Source: Isoperla grammatica (taxonomy: Eukaryota > Arthropoda > Insecta > Plecoptera > Perlodidae). From it: a DNA stretch of 64,000 bases. The stretch covers positions 74,473,523 through 74,537,522 of the forward strand of contig OX246739.1 of NCBI GenBank assembly GCA_945910005.1. Direction: 5' to 3'. Positions 22,535 through 34,979 of the stretch are shown here, piece after piece (position 1 is the stretch's first letter; each line of letters begins with the position of its first letter). The notes below the pieces were generated by a model that saw only the letters and a program-made list of their open reading frames with translations, was not told the origin of the DNA and searched no databases. The translations under genes were made by a program, and so were the position numbers.

Positions 22535-25500
22535 TCCCCAATATACTGACCTAGTATGCTGTACTAGATCAAAGCCAAGCGCAATCAGATTACCTGGCTT
22601 TCACAGAGCTTATTAAGTTACCCTGGTATTCATTTGTGTTTGTAAGGGGCTACTTCATACGTTGTGCCGCTTGCAGGATCAATACCTGATCGCAAATATG
22701 TGTTTTGGTTGGAATGCAATTATATACTCGTGTCCCACTTTATGAAAGCAATGTGTAATTTTACATTTACTTGTAAAATAACGTAATATGTATGATTATT
22801 GGAAATCACAAAAAGTATGTATACAGCAATTAATTTCCTATAATATTTTTGCATAGTTTCATCTCGATAAAAAAATAGATTTTAATTAATCTGTGTACAT
22901 AGAGACACATATATTGCTTGAGTGTAATTTGTATACGGGTTTAGATGCTAGTGGTACTTGTTCTAATTATAATAATTAATGTACGTTTGATCACGTACTA
23001 TAATAAACAAAAAACGCAAAGTGCTACACTAACAGCTGCCGTAAACACCATCAATACGGTTTCAATAAATAAATAAAAAGGCATAAACATGAAACAGCGT
23101 GACCTATATTGTAGAGAGCGTGATTAAGTATGCACCGTGCCCAACCCGCAGTAATCACGCACGCCCGACTCTTGGTATGTTGTTGACTTGGTTTGGTTTG
23201 CGATCTGAACGATCTTGCTGCACGAATATTTCGCATTTGCGTCCCCAGTGCGTTCGTCCGCGTATCTTCGATCGACTGGAGGAGTCTAGCAGTCCAGTCT
23301 AGACAAACAATACGTCAGTCAACCCCGTCGCCGGCGGTCCGACAATATTCGCGACTTTTCCGGTTCAAAATCATTCCGTGGGTTGAAAATCAAAGCTGTC
23401 TTCGTGTTTGGTTGACACACCTGTTTTTATTTGTTAATCGCATGTAAGTTAGTAATAAGCGACCAGTAACTCGAGTATGTTATTTTGTTATTACGGAATG
23501 AATGACAATTACAAATGTACATGCAAACAACGACATTAGATTTTGGTTTACGATTGGGGGGGTGGGCTGAAGGAAACTTCATTCAACTTGCTCTTATCAT
23601 TTTTGTTAACACGTTTTGTTATGGTAACATGTAGTTTTGTTAGTGGGTAAAAACTAAAAACAATCGTGGAAATATATTGATATTTCAACCAATTGCGTTG
23701 CATTTAATATAAAAAATAAAACATATTTTAGTATCGTTCTCGTCTTAGTCGCCTTGAATAGTATTTAAAATTATCCTTATAAAGGAACTTATGAAGAGGG
23801 ACTCAATACTCATAAATCAATTAAAGCAAGTACACATTTTGGGTACCCTCAATAATACGTTTTTCTATCACCGCAAGGAAAACTGTGAAAGTTCATATGT
23901 TTTATATTGTTTTAACACATATGTTAGTTTATGTGATGAAGTTTGCAAGAAACTCTTATCTTCAACAGTTTGGACTATGATTTTTGTATGAAGTTGTACA
24001 AATGGCTGTTCTATATCGGTGGTTGGTCTAAGAAACTCGTATACCAAAAACGGTTGAAGATATTGTTTTTGCCACCATAACAAAGTAAAATGCCTTCTAG
24101 ACCTGCACCATGTCGAGTAGCAGAAGACAATACGAGCTCACCGCCGAATTCTTTAAATAACAGTAATTCGTTAATAATTATTACATAATTCTTATTGTTT
24201 CATATCTCATTCATTCCAAATACTTTAATTTGTGAAGGTATTTTGCACGAAGTAATTTATACAACGTTTATCAACTATATGATGTCTAATATATCCTCTT
24301 GTAAGTGACATAACCTGTAAGAAACACATTCATAAGGATAACTGTTCGCAACATGTAGGTGTGAGGTCATTTTCTGTCTATCTGCCATAATTACGTGTGA
24401 AACACTGGCTTACATTTTCTTTTACAAAATAAATACGTTTGTATAGATAGATGTACCGGAAGTTGTCCCTAAGGCCACCTGATTGCAAACACAGTAACTG
24501 TTGCTCTGCTCTTATTGGTTGGGTTGATGTTACGTCAGTTCAGTGTAGGGCTACAGCGCAACCATACCCACACACGACCCCATCGAATAGAGCCGCCGTC
24601 TGCTAGACTGCTGAATAAGGCATCTGCTTTGAGCATGTAATGAAATTTTCATTTCTGTCTCGAACCATTACTCCGACGTCCATGGGATGTGACGTAGGAG
24701 GTATTGGCCTGTGTTGTTTTGGGTCATTGCCTGATATCTATTAGTCTCTGTGGGCCGAGTAGGGGTGTGGATGTACCAGTGTTGCCATAGCAACCCCTCC
24801 CTCGTTACGGGGTGCCTGGCTGCACTGAGCGCCCACCTATGCAACTAACTGCTAAGGTGCTCCTTTTGTTCAGTGTCATTGATCGCATTTGACTCTGAGT
24901 TGCTATTTTATACACTAATGAGTCTCTGGAATGAAGCTGTACGTTTGCGAAACGCGAGTAAGTTTTTATGCGACAATCGAGTGCTTGGCTGTTTGCTGCA
25001 AGAAGTGATCCACGCTATACAACAAGTGGCTATGACGGACATCATACGTAACGTACTGATGCATTTGAGCTTTCAGCTTTGTCAACTAGAAACAAAGTCC
25101 ATCCAATATGTGTAAATACCTATACATAATCGAAAGCTGTATTGCTTGTTGCTCACCCATGTATTCTACACACAACTCATTGCGCACAGTTTGCTGGATG
25201 CTGCGCACCTATGTGGGACTGAATCGCAAGGCCTCACGGGAAGGTTCGCGAAACTTGTAACTTTCAAGGCATGTCCAAGAATTATTATTCTATTTATCAA
25301 GGAAGTTGTGCAGAGATGTAGTAGGTAGCAGAGTTGTCAAAAATACAAAACGTTTGCACATCAGATTTATAACAAACGTCTTCGATTAGTTTTATAGCTC
25401 ATTGTTTTTGGAGTTTGGATTACATTGGATTTGTAAGCGTTGTTAAACAGATATCTACAGCGCAAAAAAGGGACGAAAAAGCTTTAAAGTTTGAATCAAA

Positions 25501-27133
25501 TTATACATTTAAAATATTATTGACATTGTCTAATTTTATGGGAATACAATTCTTTTTTGCATCTTTTTTTTTATAAAATCTGTAAAATACTGACGCACAT
25601 CGCGTCATTTACAATGAATGTAAAAGTTACGAACAAATAACTTGACGTTCTGACACTTTTGAAGCTATTTGCGTGAAACACTCGTCGATCATTGACTGCT
25701 CACGTGTGGTAGATAATACTTGATAGTATTGAAAGCGAAATGTTATATAACAGCGACGCGTGTCCTAACTGCAGCATGTCACATCGCTTATCGTTATCAA
25801 GTGTACACGACGCGGTAATGAGAGTGCATCATTCTTATCAGTGACGTAACTTCTCTAGGTCACATTTCAGCTGTCGGTTTGTGATACGTATTATGACATC
25901 GAGCGACAACGACAATAGTCTAGCATGGCTGCGGGGTCGAGCGTTTAAGAGAATCTGAACCGCCCGGGGCCCAAATAGATTGAAAAGCGCGCAAATTCTT
26001 TGTGTGGGTATCTAAAAAAAAAAATGATATGAAGTATGAAAATTGTGGCTTGATGCGGGAATGGATTTAATAAAGAAATACCTATATTCTTCAAAAGAGA
26101 ATGGTGCAAAATTGATTGTGTTCGAGTAAAAGTAGACGATTTTAATTTCAGTTTCAATTTCTTAAATCGTCTAATTTGGTCCAAACATTTTGAATACTTT
26201 TATGGAGATTATATAACGCCCATAATCCCAACATTTGATATTGAATGTCATTTTGATGATTCGAAAAAAAATTCACATTCTTTCCAATATATTTCAACAC
26301 ACAAACGTAGGTTGACAATGCTCAGGGTCTACTTTCAGATTTACAGAGCAAATTAAAGATGGCGCCTGTATCAAAACAACAATTTTCGTGTATAACGATC
26401 AACTTCATCAATACCGTTAATAATAATTAAAAATAAGACATTTCGATACCATTGTTCTACATCATAAAGTAGTCCTGTTATCGATGTCACTGTCAACAAT
26501 ACGAACTTTGGTCGGGTGTCCACCTAGAAGTGTGTGACAAGTAAGTATAGAACATAGCATGATAGGCAACTGCACCGTAACTCATCGGTGAGGGGGGGGG
26601 GGAGTGGCAGGGGGGGCGGGTCACACAGCTTCACAAAGCTTTCACCTTTCACCGAGTCACGTGCACGTATGTGCACATAAACGGTGAGACGACGTTTTTA
26701 CGCGATGGGGTGGTGAAAGAAGCCTATCTAATTATTTCAGTTCCTTGTCTGCCTTCTTTTACATTTGCATTTATCGTCCTAGACATGGTATTAAACTGGT
26801 CTCTGTGCCCTTTATTCGCGCGCAAGTAGTTCACGTCTTTGTGCGTTGTAAATGTCATGTAATTGTTCGTTCTAGTTCAGCATATGCGAGAGACTAGACT
26901 GTTGAGGTGTTGTATGCAAATTGCCGCGGTCAAGTGGAGGTACCTGGTACCAAAAGTGGTACTTGCAGAAGGAAACGGAAACCATGTATGTACTTGTCCT
27001 CTAGTTAGCAATATACCTGACCTACCTCATTGTTCCTATTGTGGTTTATAGTTTCCAGACACTACAGACTACACTGAAGTAACGAATTCAACGTGTTTTA
27101 TGTATTATGTGCACGTAAATAGTTGTACCTAGT
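22535..27133. other. No recognised gene; 4.6 kb quiet region
   Basis: AT-rich and apparently unique. It includes a G11 run at 26592-26602. ORFs of 60-84 codons (for example 24873-25115) have no domain I recognise and no supporting repeat or splice pattern that I can judge by eye. Confidence 0.45.
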
Positions 27134-27308
27134 AGTGACCGGTGCCCGCAAAGAGGGCTCTCGTGAATATATATTTGTAATATGATCACCTTATTTCCCA
27201 TTCGTCATAATCTTGTTAAATTTTCCCCTTTTCTTCGTCTGTATTGTCTGTATAATTGCTCATTGATGCCGGCCATATTTGCGACCTAAACGCCCCCCCC
27301 CCCCCCCC
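27134..27308 (+). repeat. Family C dispersed repeat, copy 2
   Basis: It starts GTGACCGGTGCCCGCAAAGA and ends TGCCGGCCATATTTGCGACC, then C16 (27293-27308). Copy 3 at 36492-36640 has both motifs about the same distance apart (131 against 123 bp), so the repeat is at least 150 bp long. Confidence 0.75.
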
Positions 27309-27461
27309 GCAAATGATGTTGTTTCCCCTTGTCATTCGACGTTACACACATACATATATAGTATAAAGAAGAAGACTACGATGTTTTCCTTTAAGTTCAC
27401 AATGGTGTAAAAAGAAATGTTTTTAAGTTACCTTGTGTATTAGTTTTGTGTGTGTGTGTGC

Positions 27462-27475
27462 GGGGGGGGGGGGGG
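27462..27475. repeat. TG repeat followed by G14
   Basis: A (TG)n run from about 27446 leads into 14 G. Confidence 0.9.
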
Positions 27476-27908
27476 AGGATTGGTTAACCGTTTAAACAAG
27501 CATATTGAGATAATGGTCTATGTTAACCTATTCTCCCATCTACGCCAAAGGTTTATACATTGAAACCGCGGCAGAGTTTACCGTGGCTACGACGTTTCGA
27601 GGCCATGAATCATCATCCTCCCACCGCCTCGATCATCTCTTGCCCAGACATGCTCAGTCTGTTACGGACTTCCAATATGTCGGCAGGCTTCCCTCTGTTC
27701 TGTCCGCTCTTGTTTGTTTTCTACTTTGTAAAGCTGTTATAACCGTCTCCTGAGTCAACAAACAGGAAAGTTTAAAACTGCTTTTAAAAAGTTGGGAAAC
27801 ATTGGAAATATTTTGTTCCCGGTTTGGCGTTTACCATAATGGGTTAAAACTTAAAAGTTTGAAATTTTTGCGGTATGGTTTATTTTAAAGTGGCGCACAC
27901 GGTGTCTT

Positions 27909-27976
27909 TGCGATCCACAACCGTCCACTTCCGTCCACAACCGTCCACTTCCATCTACTTCCGTCCACTACCGAAC
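27909..27976. repeat. 10-bp minisatellite CCGTCCACTT
   Basis: Five or six copies of CCGTCCACWW with minor changes, including CCATCTACTT. Confidence 0.85.
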
Positions 27977-28125
27977 ATTATTACTATCTTTGTAAACATG
28001 TGTATGCCACTGTACATGTAATACATGCTATTTGGGATTCACATCTTGTATTATGGCAACGATGGTAATCGGGACGAATAGGATGCGCCTGAAACTTGTA
28101 AACTTTTTCCAGAAGACTCTGATGT

Positions 28126-28938
28126 ACCTTATAATAATAATACTGTTTCGTAGGAACCCCCGCTATAGGGTGCACACTAGCTTTACCTTATGTGCCCCTC
28201 TTCAGGGCCCTTACTCCAGAACAGTTTTAAGGCGGTTATATCCGGTTGTAAAGTTGTGCCCTGAATTCCTAACACGTGCGCAAAATGCAACCGGTTGCAA
28301 CTTACGTACTGGGCTTAGGTGTTTGGATAATTGGGATGGAATGTCCGAGGCCTGATTGTATGATTAGGCCATATCACATTAGGTTCCGAACTGACAATTG
28401 CAATCGTAGATTCGAGCTTACGATTGGCGGCGCATGCGCAGTAGCTCAGTTCGGCCAGTCTACGGTTGCAATCTTTTTATAGACGGAGCTCTAAAATAAG
28501 ATTGGGAATCGTAGATCCGAGTCACGTGAACCAATCAGGAAGGAGAACGGTTAAATACGAATTGAGCACTAACACAACATAACCTCAAGCAACAACTATT
28601 TTAATGGAAACAAAGAGCCAATAACTTTAATTATATATTTGTTGGTGATTAAGGCTTGTCTTTTTAGTTATTATTATTGAATTTATTTCCTAGTTGAACG
28701 ATTTTAGGATTGTCAGCTGGTCAAGTGTGATTGGATAATTGTAGATTGCGATTGCAATTGGCGACTCCAGTCTACGATTCCAGTTGTAGTGTGATATGGG
28801 CTATTCAGTACGAGCATTCGCCTTTACGACTGAGGAAAACCTCAGAAAAAACCTTCAGTCAGAACTACCGGTGGCCGCCGAATCGAACCGGAGACCTCCC
28901 AAATAGTCTCGCGTCTTACCGCTGAGCCACCTCTATCG
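28126..28938 (-). mobile_element. tRNA-derived SINE split by an inverted-repeat element
   Basis: On the minus strand the head (28938 down to 28804) has an A box TGGCTCAGCGG, a B box GGTTCGATTC and the downstream GAGGTTTTCCTCAGTCGTAAA. The body resumes at about 28349 with CTCGGACATTCC. The 3' end GTGCACCCTATA and a TTA-rich tail lie near 28126-28190. All parts match the intact copy at 61557-61795 in order and orientation. The gap is filled by the TA-flanked element at 28367-28801. About 110 bp at 28216-28325 has no counterpart in the intact copy and is unexplained. Confidence 0.8.
28367..28801. mobile_element. TA-flanked inverted-repeat element inside a SINE
   Basis: The ends GGCCATATCACATTA and rc GCCCATATCACACTA lie between TA (28365-28366) and TA (28802-28803). 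Subterminal AATCGTAGAYT is repeated in both arms and again near 28508. A TA duplication is typical of Tc1/mariner-like elements. The 435-bp length and lack of an ORF make it non-autonomous. It contains two CCAATCA/TGATTGG motifs. Confidence 0.75.
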
Positions 28939-29516
28939 GTATGAATGCTGTGAACGTATTTGAACCTTATTGTGTGTAACGGTTCTTCTTAAAATCGTTC
29001 CAATGATGCGTCACATTTTTTTGTATAAGATTGCCCTTGTAATTTGGCAAACAGTGATTGCTATAGTCACTGTTATCGAGGCTATTATTCCCCTTAGCAA
29101 TCGGCTGCTGTAATTATGTGTTGTCTGCTCTGGAATCTCCTGCCGCCATATATATCTATTCATGTGTTGCGGTTTGTTCGTGATTTATGGAGATTCAAAT
29201 CCCTAATATTCACATTGAGGTGGATACCCGATAAAATAACATACCGTAGGTATTGTCTGTTGTGCGTGTGTGTCACGTTTTGCCCGACTTTGAGGTCAGT
29301 AGAGTATGAAACTAGAAACTACATTGATTACTGTTGACTAGGTTGAGTCTTGCGTCACTCCCACGCACGACCTGCGGGGCGAAATAGGTGGGGTTAGTTG
29401 GTTTTAGCAAACCGCATCTATGTCTATGTAGTCACTTTTTGAAAGTAGCGTTCTGGAGAAGAGTCTATGAACGATTACTTCGCCCAGTTTTAATGTAAGA
29501 AGTATACCCGTTCGCC
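28939..29516. other. No recognised feature
   Basis: Sequence between the SINE and the foldback element. The only ORF is 73 codons and unremarkable. Confidence 0.5.
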
Positions 29517-29520
29517 TTAA

Positions 29521-30924
29521 GGTGAATCTACCCCCATATTATTTTTTTTTTAATATGCATATAGAACACATATATGGAGTTAGTATATTAACCCTTGACT
29601 GGTATCCTTATTTTCATATACGTAACTGATATGGTGGGGTCCAATATGACCCCAGTGTTAATTTTACTTTTAAACTGCCTAAATAATAACAAATGTGAAT
29701 TTTTGTGCTGAGGACTAATTAATATAGATATATTCATTGTATTTACAATATGGATTGATGTTTAATCAATAATGAGCGCAAGTTACACATTTTTTACTGA
29801 AAGTAAGTAATTTTCAAACTAAAAAAAACAGTGAATGTTTTAAAATGTATATTAAAACATAATTTTTATTTTCCTTCTTGCGCGTCGATTTATTGTTAAT
29901 AGATATTCAAATCATTCTCTGAAAAAAAAATCAGAAATATTATGTTTGTGTGGCAAACCAACAAGGGTGTCTGTTTTGCATGTCATGAGTGCATTTTTTG
30001 TTTCTTGTTAATTCAACCAGATTGTTTACTTTTGTCCATTATAGTGAACACTGGTTTACAATACGCAAAGTTATGTTTGTTTTTAACCAGAAGAGTTGTC
30101 ACGATGTCATTTTCATCCATATTGTCAAATAATTTGTAAAAGAAAAAGTCCCGTAAGAGGTATCCTGGGGTCTTTTTTTACCCCACGAATTAATTGCTGC
30201 CAAACGCTTCGGAGCAACAAAAACACACAACCACTATACCTTCAACGGCTCAGCGGGAACTGAGATTACCTAATTTGCCAGCCGCTTGCTAGAACTTCCT
30301 GGTGGTCACATATAGAACTATATCGTGCTGGGGTCGGCACAGACCCCACCATACCAGTCAAGGGTTAAAGACACTCATTTGAGAAGATCAAAACTAATTT
30401 TCAAGCCCATTTTGTATGAGCCGTATGGTATTTACAACGGGTTTTATGACGAATACGGCTAACAACTACGTTTAAACCACATACGCGTTTGGTATGCGAT
30501 TTTTTGTTTACATCTTACCCTCACTATTGGCTATGAGGATTTAGTGTTTTGAAATAAGTGTTATCAATATTTGGTTTACTACGATTTATTTTGCTCGCCG
30601 GTACAAATACAATTTCCGTACCGGAGAACAAAATAAATAGTAGAAAACCAAATATTGAAAACACTTATTTCAAAACACTAAATCCTCATAGCCATTAGTG
30701 AGGGTAAGGTGTAAACAAAAAATCGCATACTAAACGCGTATGTGGTTTAAACGTAGTTGTTAGCCGTATTTTTCATAAAACCTGTTGTAATTACCATACG
30801 GCTCCTCCAAAATGGGCTTGAAAATTAGTTTTGATATTCTCAAATGAGCGTATTTCATATACTAACCCATATGTTGTCTTTATGCATATTTAAAAAAATA
30901 AAATAAATTGGGGGTAGATTCACC
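29521..30924. mobile_element. TTAA-flanked foldback element with about 300-bp arms
   Basis: TTAA lies at 29517-29520 and 30925-30928. Both ends read GGTGAATCTACCCCC. Left arm pieces 29521-29591 and 30369-30604 together pair with right arm 30618-30924 at roughly 90% identity or better, leaving a loop of about 13 bases between CCGGTAC and GTACCGG. The left arm is interrupted by another element (29592-30364). Without it the element would be about 627 bp. It is a piggyBac-type target signature with extreme palindromy. Transcription across it would give a long double-stranded RNA. Confidence 0.9.
29592..30364. mobile_element. piggyBac-like element nested in the foldback element
   Basis: Perfect 14-base terminal repeats CCCTTGACTGGTAT are flanked by TTAA (29588-29591 and 30365-30368). 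Subterminal ATGGTGGGGTC occurs at both ends, but 30-odd bases inside on the left and immediately adjacent on the right. That asymmetry is known from piggyBac itself. The 773-bp interior has a 65-codon ORF at 29942-30139 with no transposase signature I recognise. It is probably an internally deleted derivative. Confidence 0.88.
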
Positions 30925-30944
30925 TTAAATGATTATGATGTTTG

Positions 30945-30998
30945 GTGTTTTACGTCTCATATTTTGTAACGAGGCTAATCGAGACGATGAGTGGGCTC
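30945..30998 (+). repeat. Family D head fragment
   Basis: TTTTACGTCTCATATTTTG followed by GAGGCTAATCGAGACGATGA. This is the clearest head after the long copy at 52187. Confidence 0.75.
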
Positions 30999-31094
30999 TA
31001 AAGTCACCGTTTACTTATTGCTAAGACAAGAAGTAATGGAATTGAATCCATATTAGAAGTTAAAAAACTTTTGTAGTATTTATAGTAGCAGCAA

Positions 31095-31222
31095 GCATAG
31101 TATTTGTGACTGAAGAAAACCTCGGAAAAAACTTTCCGTCATAGGATTACCGGTGGCCGGGATCAAACTGGCAACGTCCCGAATTAGTCTCGCGTGCCAT
31201 CGCACTGAGCCACCTCCAGGAG
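31095..31222 (-). mobile_element. SINE head, same family as 28.9 and 61.6 kb
   Basis: On the minus strand: GGAGGTGGCTCAGTGCGATG, CACGCGAGACTAATTCGGGA, a B-box-like GTTTGATCCC, then GGCCACCGGTAATCC and TTCCGAGGTTTTCTTCAGTC. The order matches the other copies. It is 5' only; the tail is missing. Confidence 0.75.
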
Positions 31223-34200
31223 CTAAGGAAGGTTACGGAACGAAGGTAACATTGCGATAGAGTTTGGGATTTGGCGTTTGCCACTTCTTGATCGGAAAAT
31301 ATATTTTACTAGGCACAACATAGCACATTTTTTAATATGTAGGGATTCGTCAAGTTCCATGACAAGGGGAACAATTGGTTACTACTTACTACGAATTAGG
31401 TAGTAAGTATTAGGTAGGTCGCTCCTATTTAGTAAGCTCAGTTTGGTAACCATGGTTTCAGCAAACATTACATTCACAATGCATGGTTGTCGCCATGGTT
31501 GTTCGTAGAGAGAAAACATGCTTTGTTAAAAAGTTGGCAAAACTGGCCCTTAGTCTGCGTATTATTTATATAACTTTTAACAAGGTGTATTGTTGGAAAA
31601 ATCGAAAAGGTCTTGGTATTGCTTCTTGCCAATTTCGAGTCATGGATCAAAGAAATTGCTTGAGAACGTCTGCAAGGGAATTGTAAATACACAGTTCTTT
31701 TCTGATTGTACCTTTGCGTCGTGTGCGCTCCTGGTTGATGGTTTCCAGCACACTGTGCATGTCAATAGGACAGTCCGCGTATCAAAGAGGCTCTGGCCTT
31801 TGCTAACAGGCCCCGATGAAATGGATGAACCATGTTCAGCGAACCTCGATGCCTCTTCAGAGTTTCTAGGGCTGTTTAGTTTGTACAAGCTCATGAAAAT
31901 ATACGAACCGTTGCGCGGGCTCATTTAGGCCGGGGCCATTTCGCTCTATTCAAATCTCAACGACTCTCGTGCGTATCGTATGCCGAACCCTCACTTGATG
32001 CTGCACTTACCTTAAGTGGGTGTCATGCGCAGTGAGGGCTATCGTGTTGCGTAGGGGACGCCATTGCACGTGGATCTTATATTGATCGTTGAAATCATAG
32101 ATTTGTGTATAGTGAAACATTGAGGTCATGTGGCTTGGATGAGTGGGAGTGTTTTGTGTTGGCGGCTGGAGCTGAAGATTCTGTGAACCCCCGCCCAGTC
32201 GATACAAAGCAACAACCACTAAAGACAAACTAAAAAGTAGACCAAAATAGGTCATCCCATTGACTAGAAAAATTTCTTTCTTGTGGTTGTTTCCTTTTCC
32301 GATAACTATTTCAAGTTCTTTAACTTTTTTAATGTGAATTGTCGTACACACATTTCACAATTAAATACGTTAATTTGAAAATCGGAAATATTTATCGGAA
32401 CAGAGGAGTATTTATAATCAAGAGCATTTATTACATTCTCAACAGAATGACATTATGTTGGTTTACTTTGGACAATTTTTAAGCATTCAAAGCAATTTTA
32501 ATTTGACAGAAATCGGGAGTACGGCAGCGTAGGTTGATATGTACAGCTACCGTAAGCTGCAATTCTACTTTGTTTGTGCTTATTTTTGATCTAAAATGAT
32601 GGACCCGCGACCAAGGAAGATCGGGAATTCGATGCCTAACCCGTCCCAACGTCTCTTTGCTCTCTTGACTTCAGAGTTCCCGCGTCGCATCTACGCAAAT
32701 GAACTCACAGAAAGATATACATTTCAACCTGATTGATACCAGTAATAGTTTTGCAATCTCAAGGTTAATGTAGATAAACCCAACGTTTATCACACCACAA
32801 TTTCACAACTTGATAATTAATTCATAATTATTGTTGGCAATGTTTCATACGATATGGTATTGTGGTTTGTAACTGCTTTACGCAATTTGCAATCACATGG
32901 AAGCAGGCGCTGATTTCATCGGTCAGTTTGATAAGTTACAGCATCTATTCCTGGATTCTTATAATCTAATAATGTTCATAGTAATGTTCTGTTCATGGAA
33001 CCAAGCGTTTTTTTTTTTTTTTTGCGAAGGAAGCCTAAAGAGAAGCAGATGGAAATGCCATATATGTATATATCCTGGTGGGATTACCTGAATAATGAAA
33101 TATGCTGCACTTGTGTGAGGGTGTTCGCTTTTCCGTGTGGTCGCATGATCATCAAGACTGGAGGAAATGTGTGTACATTTTTTCTCCCTACAACAATTAT
33201 GTCAATTGAGTATCACAGCGTGCATGGTTTGCATAGGCGCAGGTCAAGGTAATTTGCTGGAGAGGAATCACGCTTGTTGCACATGCGCACATTTATCTAG
33301 TTCTGCGGTCATAATGAATACATATTATGTATAATACCATTTGGCAATTGAACTACAACTCAATAATTCGGTTGATACACATCTGAAAATATTGATTTAA
33401 TAATATTATTTTATAATTTATCGCCCGTATAATGTCTTATTCTTTGAGTATTTTTGGACGAGTGGTATTTTATGTTTGTGTATATATTTATTTCAGAAAG
33501 CTGTCATGGTTTGCTTTATTTAATAACACAATCATGTTTGATAGAATATTCATACAATATTTAAAACATTTACCCACTGAGAGGTGGATCATAATATGTA
33601 ATGTAATATATTGTATATTTCACGAATTTATGAGACATGTTTCTGATCTTCGGCGCCGAGTCCCCGAGTAAACCTTCCCCCTGAATGTCTTGAGGGGTTT
33701 GAGTGAGTCTCGGGGTCTACATCTTATGACACTTGTCATGGTCGACAGTTCCATGCTTGTATGACACGGGGCTCGAACCAATATGTCTCCTACACGCGCT
33801 GCTCGCTGTCAGTAGCCGGGAGATGATATTGCCAGTGAGCTCGGACCAACATGTTTACATTCCAAAACTTTAATATATTTTTGTACACTGACATTCTTGT
33901 CAACCCTACGTGTATGCAAGGAACGGGAATTCAAATTTCGAAAAATGTACTTATTATGTTATTTTCGAAGGCAACATGACAGTCTCCATAACTACAGCGC
34001 GAAATTGAAGTTTTTTTTAGTTTTTTTTTTTTTAGCAATATCTTGAAAACGTTACACAATATTAAAAACGTGGAAAGTTGAAAAACTGGATTCGAAAAGC
34101 GTCAAATATTTGTATCGTTCCCGGGTATAGTTATAGTAATACATTGTAATTATTTTACATTCGTAGTTCTTAAAACGTTTTTTTTTTTTTTTATCTAGTT

Positions 34201-34979
34201 AGTTCTTACAAAGTTTCTATTCGGGCATTTACCACTTTTTTAATATTGTGTAGCGCTCTTAAGATATTAATATAAAAAAACTTAATTTCTCGCGTTTTTT
34301 ATAGCGAGACAACTCTCTGCAAACAAAATGTATGATTGTATTTAATTTATATAATTTGACGTCACTTATCGTGGGTATAATTACTAACCCATTATCAGGA
34401 CTGGCGAGAAAGTTACCTCGGTCGACCTTAGCATGACGACATACGAAGGTCTATGGTAATTGGTGATAATACGAACCGATTAGGTCTTGGAATAATGAAG
34501 GTTTAAACATTAGCCAGGAGGACTTTATAGTGTCTGAGCTATTTGGTTGTGTTGTATTATGACCGGTTTACAAGGAGGAAGGCCTAGACGCACTCACTCC
34601 CACGATGGTCAAGGTACGAAGCTGGTTGCCTTTTCGGTGGTTGTTCAACCCACCTAACAAGCATCACACAAGTGATACAAATAACAAGTGACTCCAGGCA
34701 CGTATTCTTTTGAAACTTTTTCCAGTTTTTCATAAAATTATGTTTTGGACAACGTATCACCCTCAATATGTGAGGTGTGAATGTGTTTTGAAACTGGTTT
34801 CCGCTCAACGCAAGTATAGCATTGAGTATTTATATTGCAGAAACAACCGTTCACGGTCATGTAAATTAAATGGTAATTTATGAAATATATTGACATCTTG
34901 GGCTGTGAACGCCGGTATTTCACACTAATTAAGGCTCAAAATTTAGTTCCCTCGTTCTATCGCATTTCAGTTTTAGTTT
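31223..34979. other. No recognised gene; 3.7 kb
   Basis: AT-rich. Poly-T runs are at 33009-33023, 34020-34033 and 34179-34192. A 10-bp hairpin TACTTACTAC/GTAGTAAGTA is near 31385. On the minus strand GGTTCGAGCCCC (33769-33780) resembles a B box. A 112-codon ORF at 31590-31928 shows no domain I recognise. Confidence 0.45.

Noticed and set aside
31590..31928. 112-codon plus ORF overlapping a 94-codon minus ORF
   Set aside because: Both are of similar quality and neither shows a family signature.
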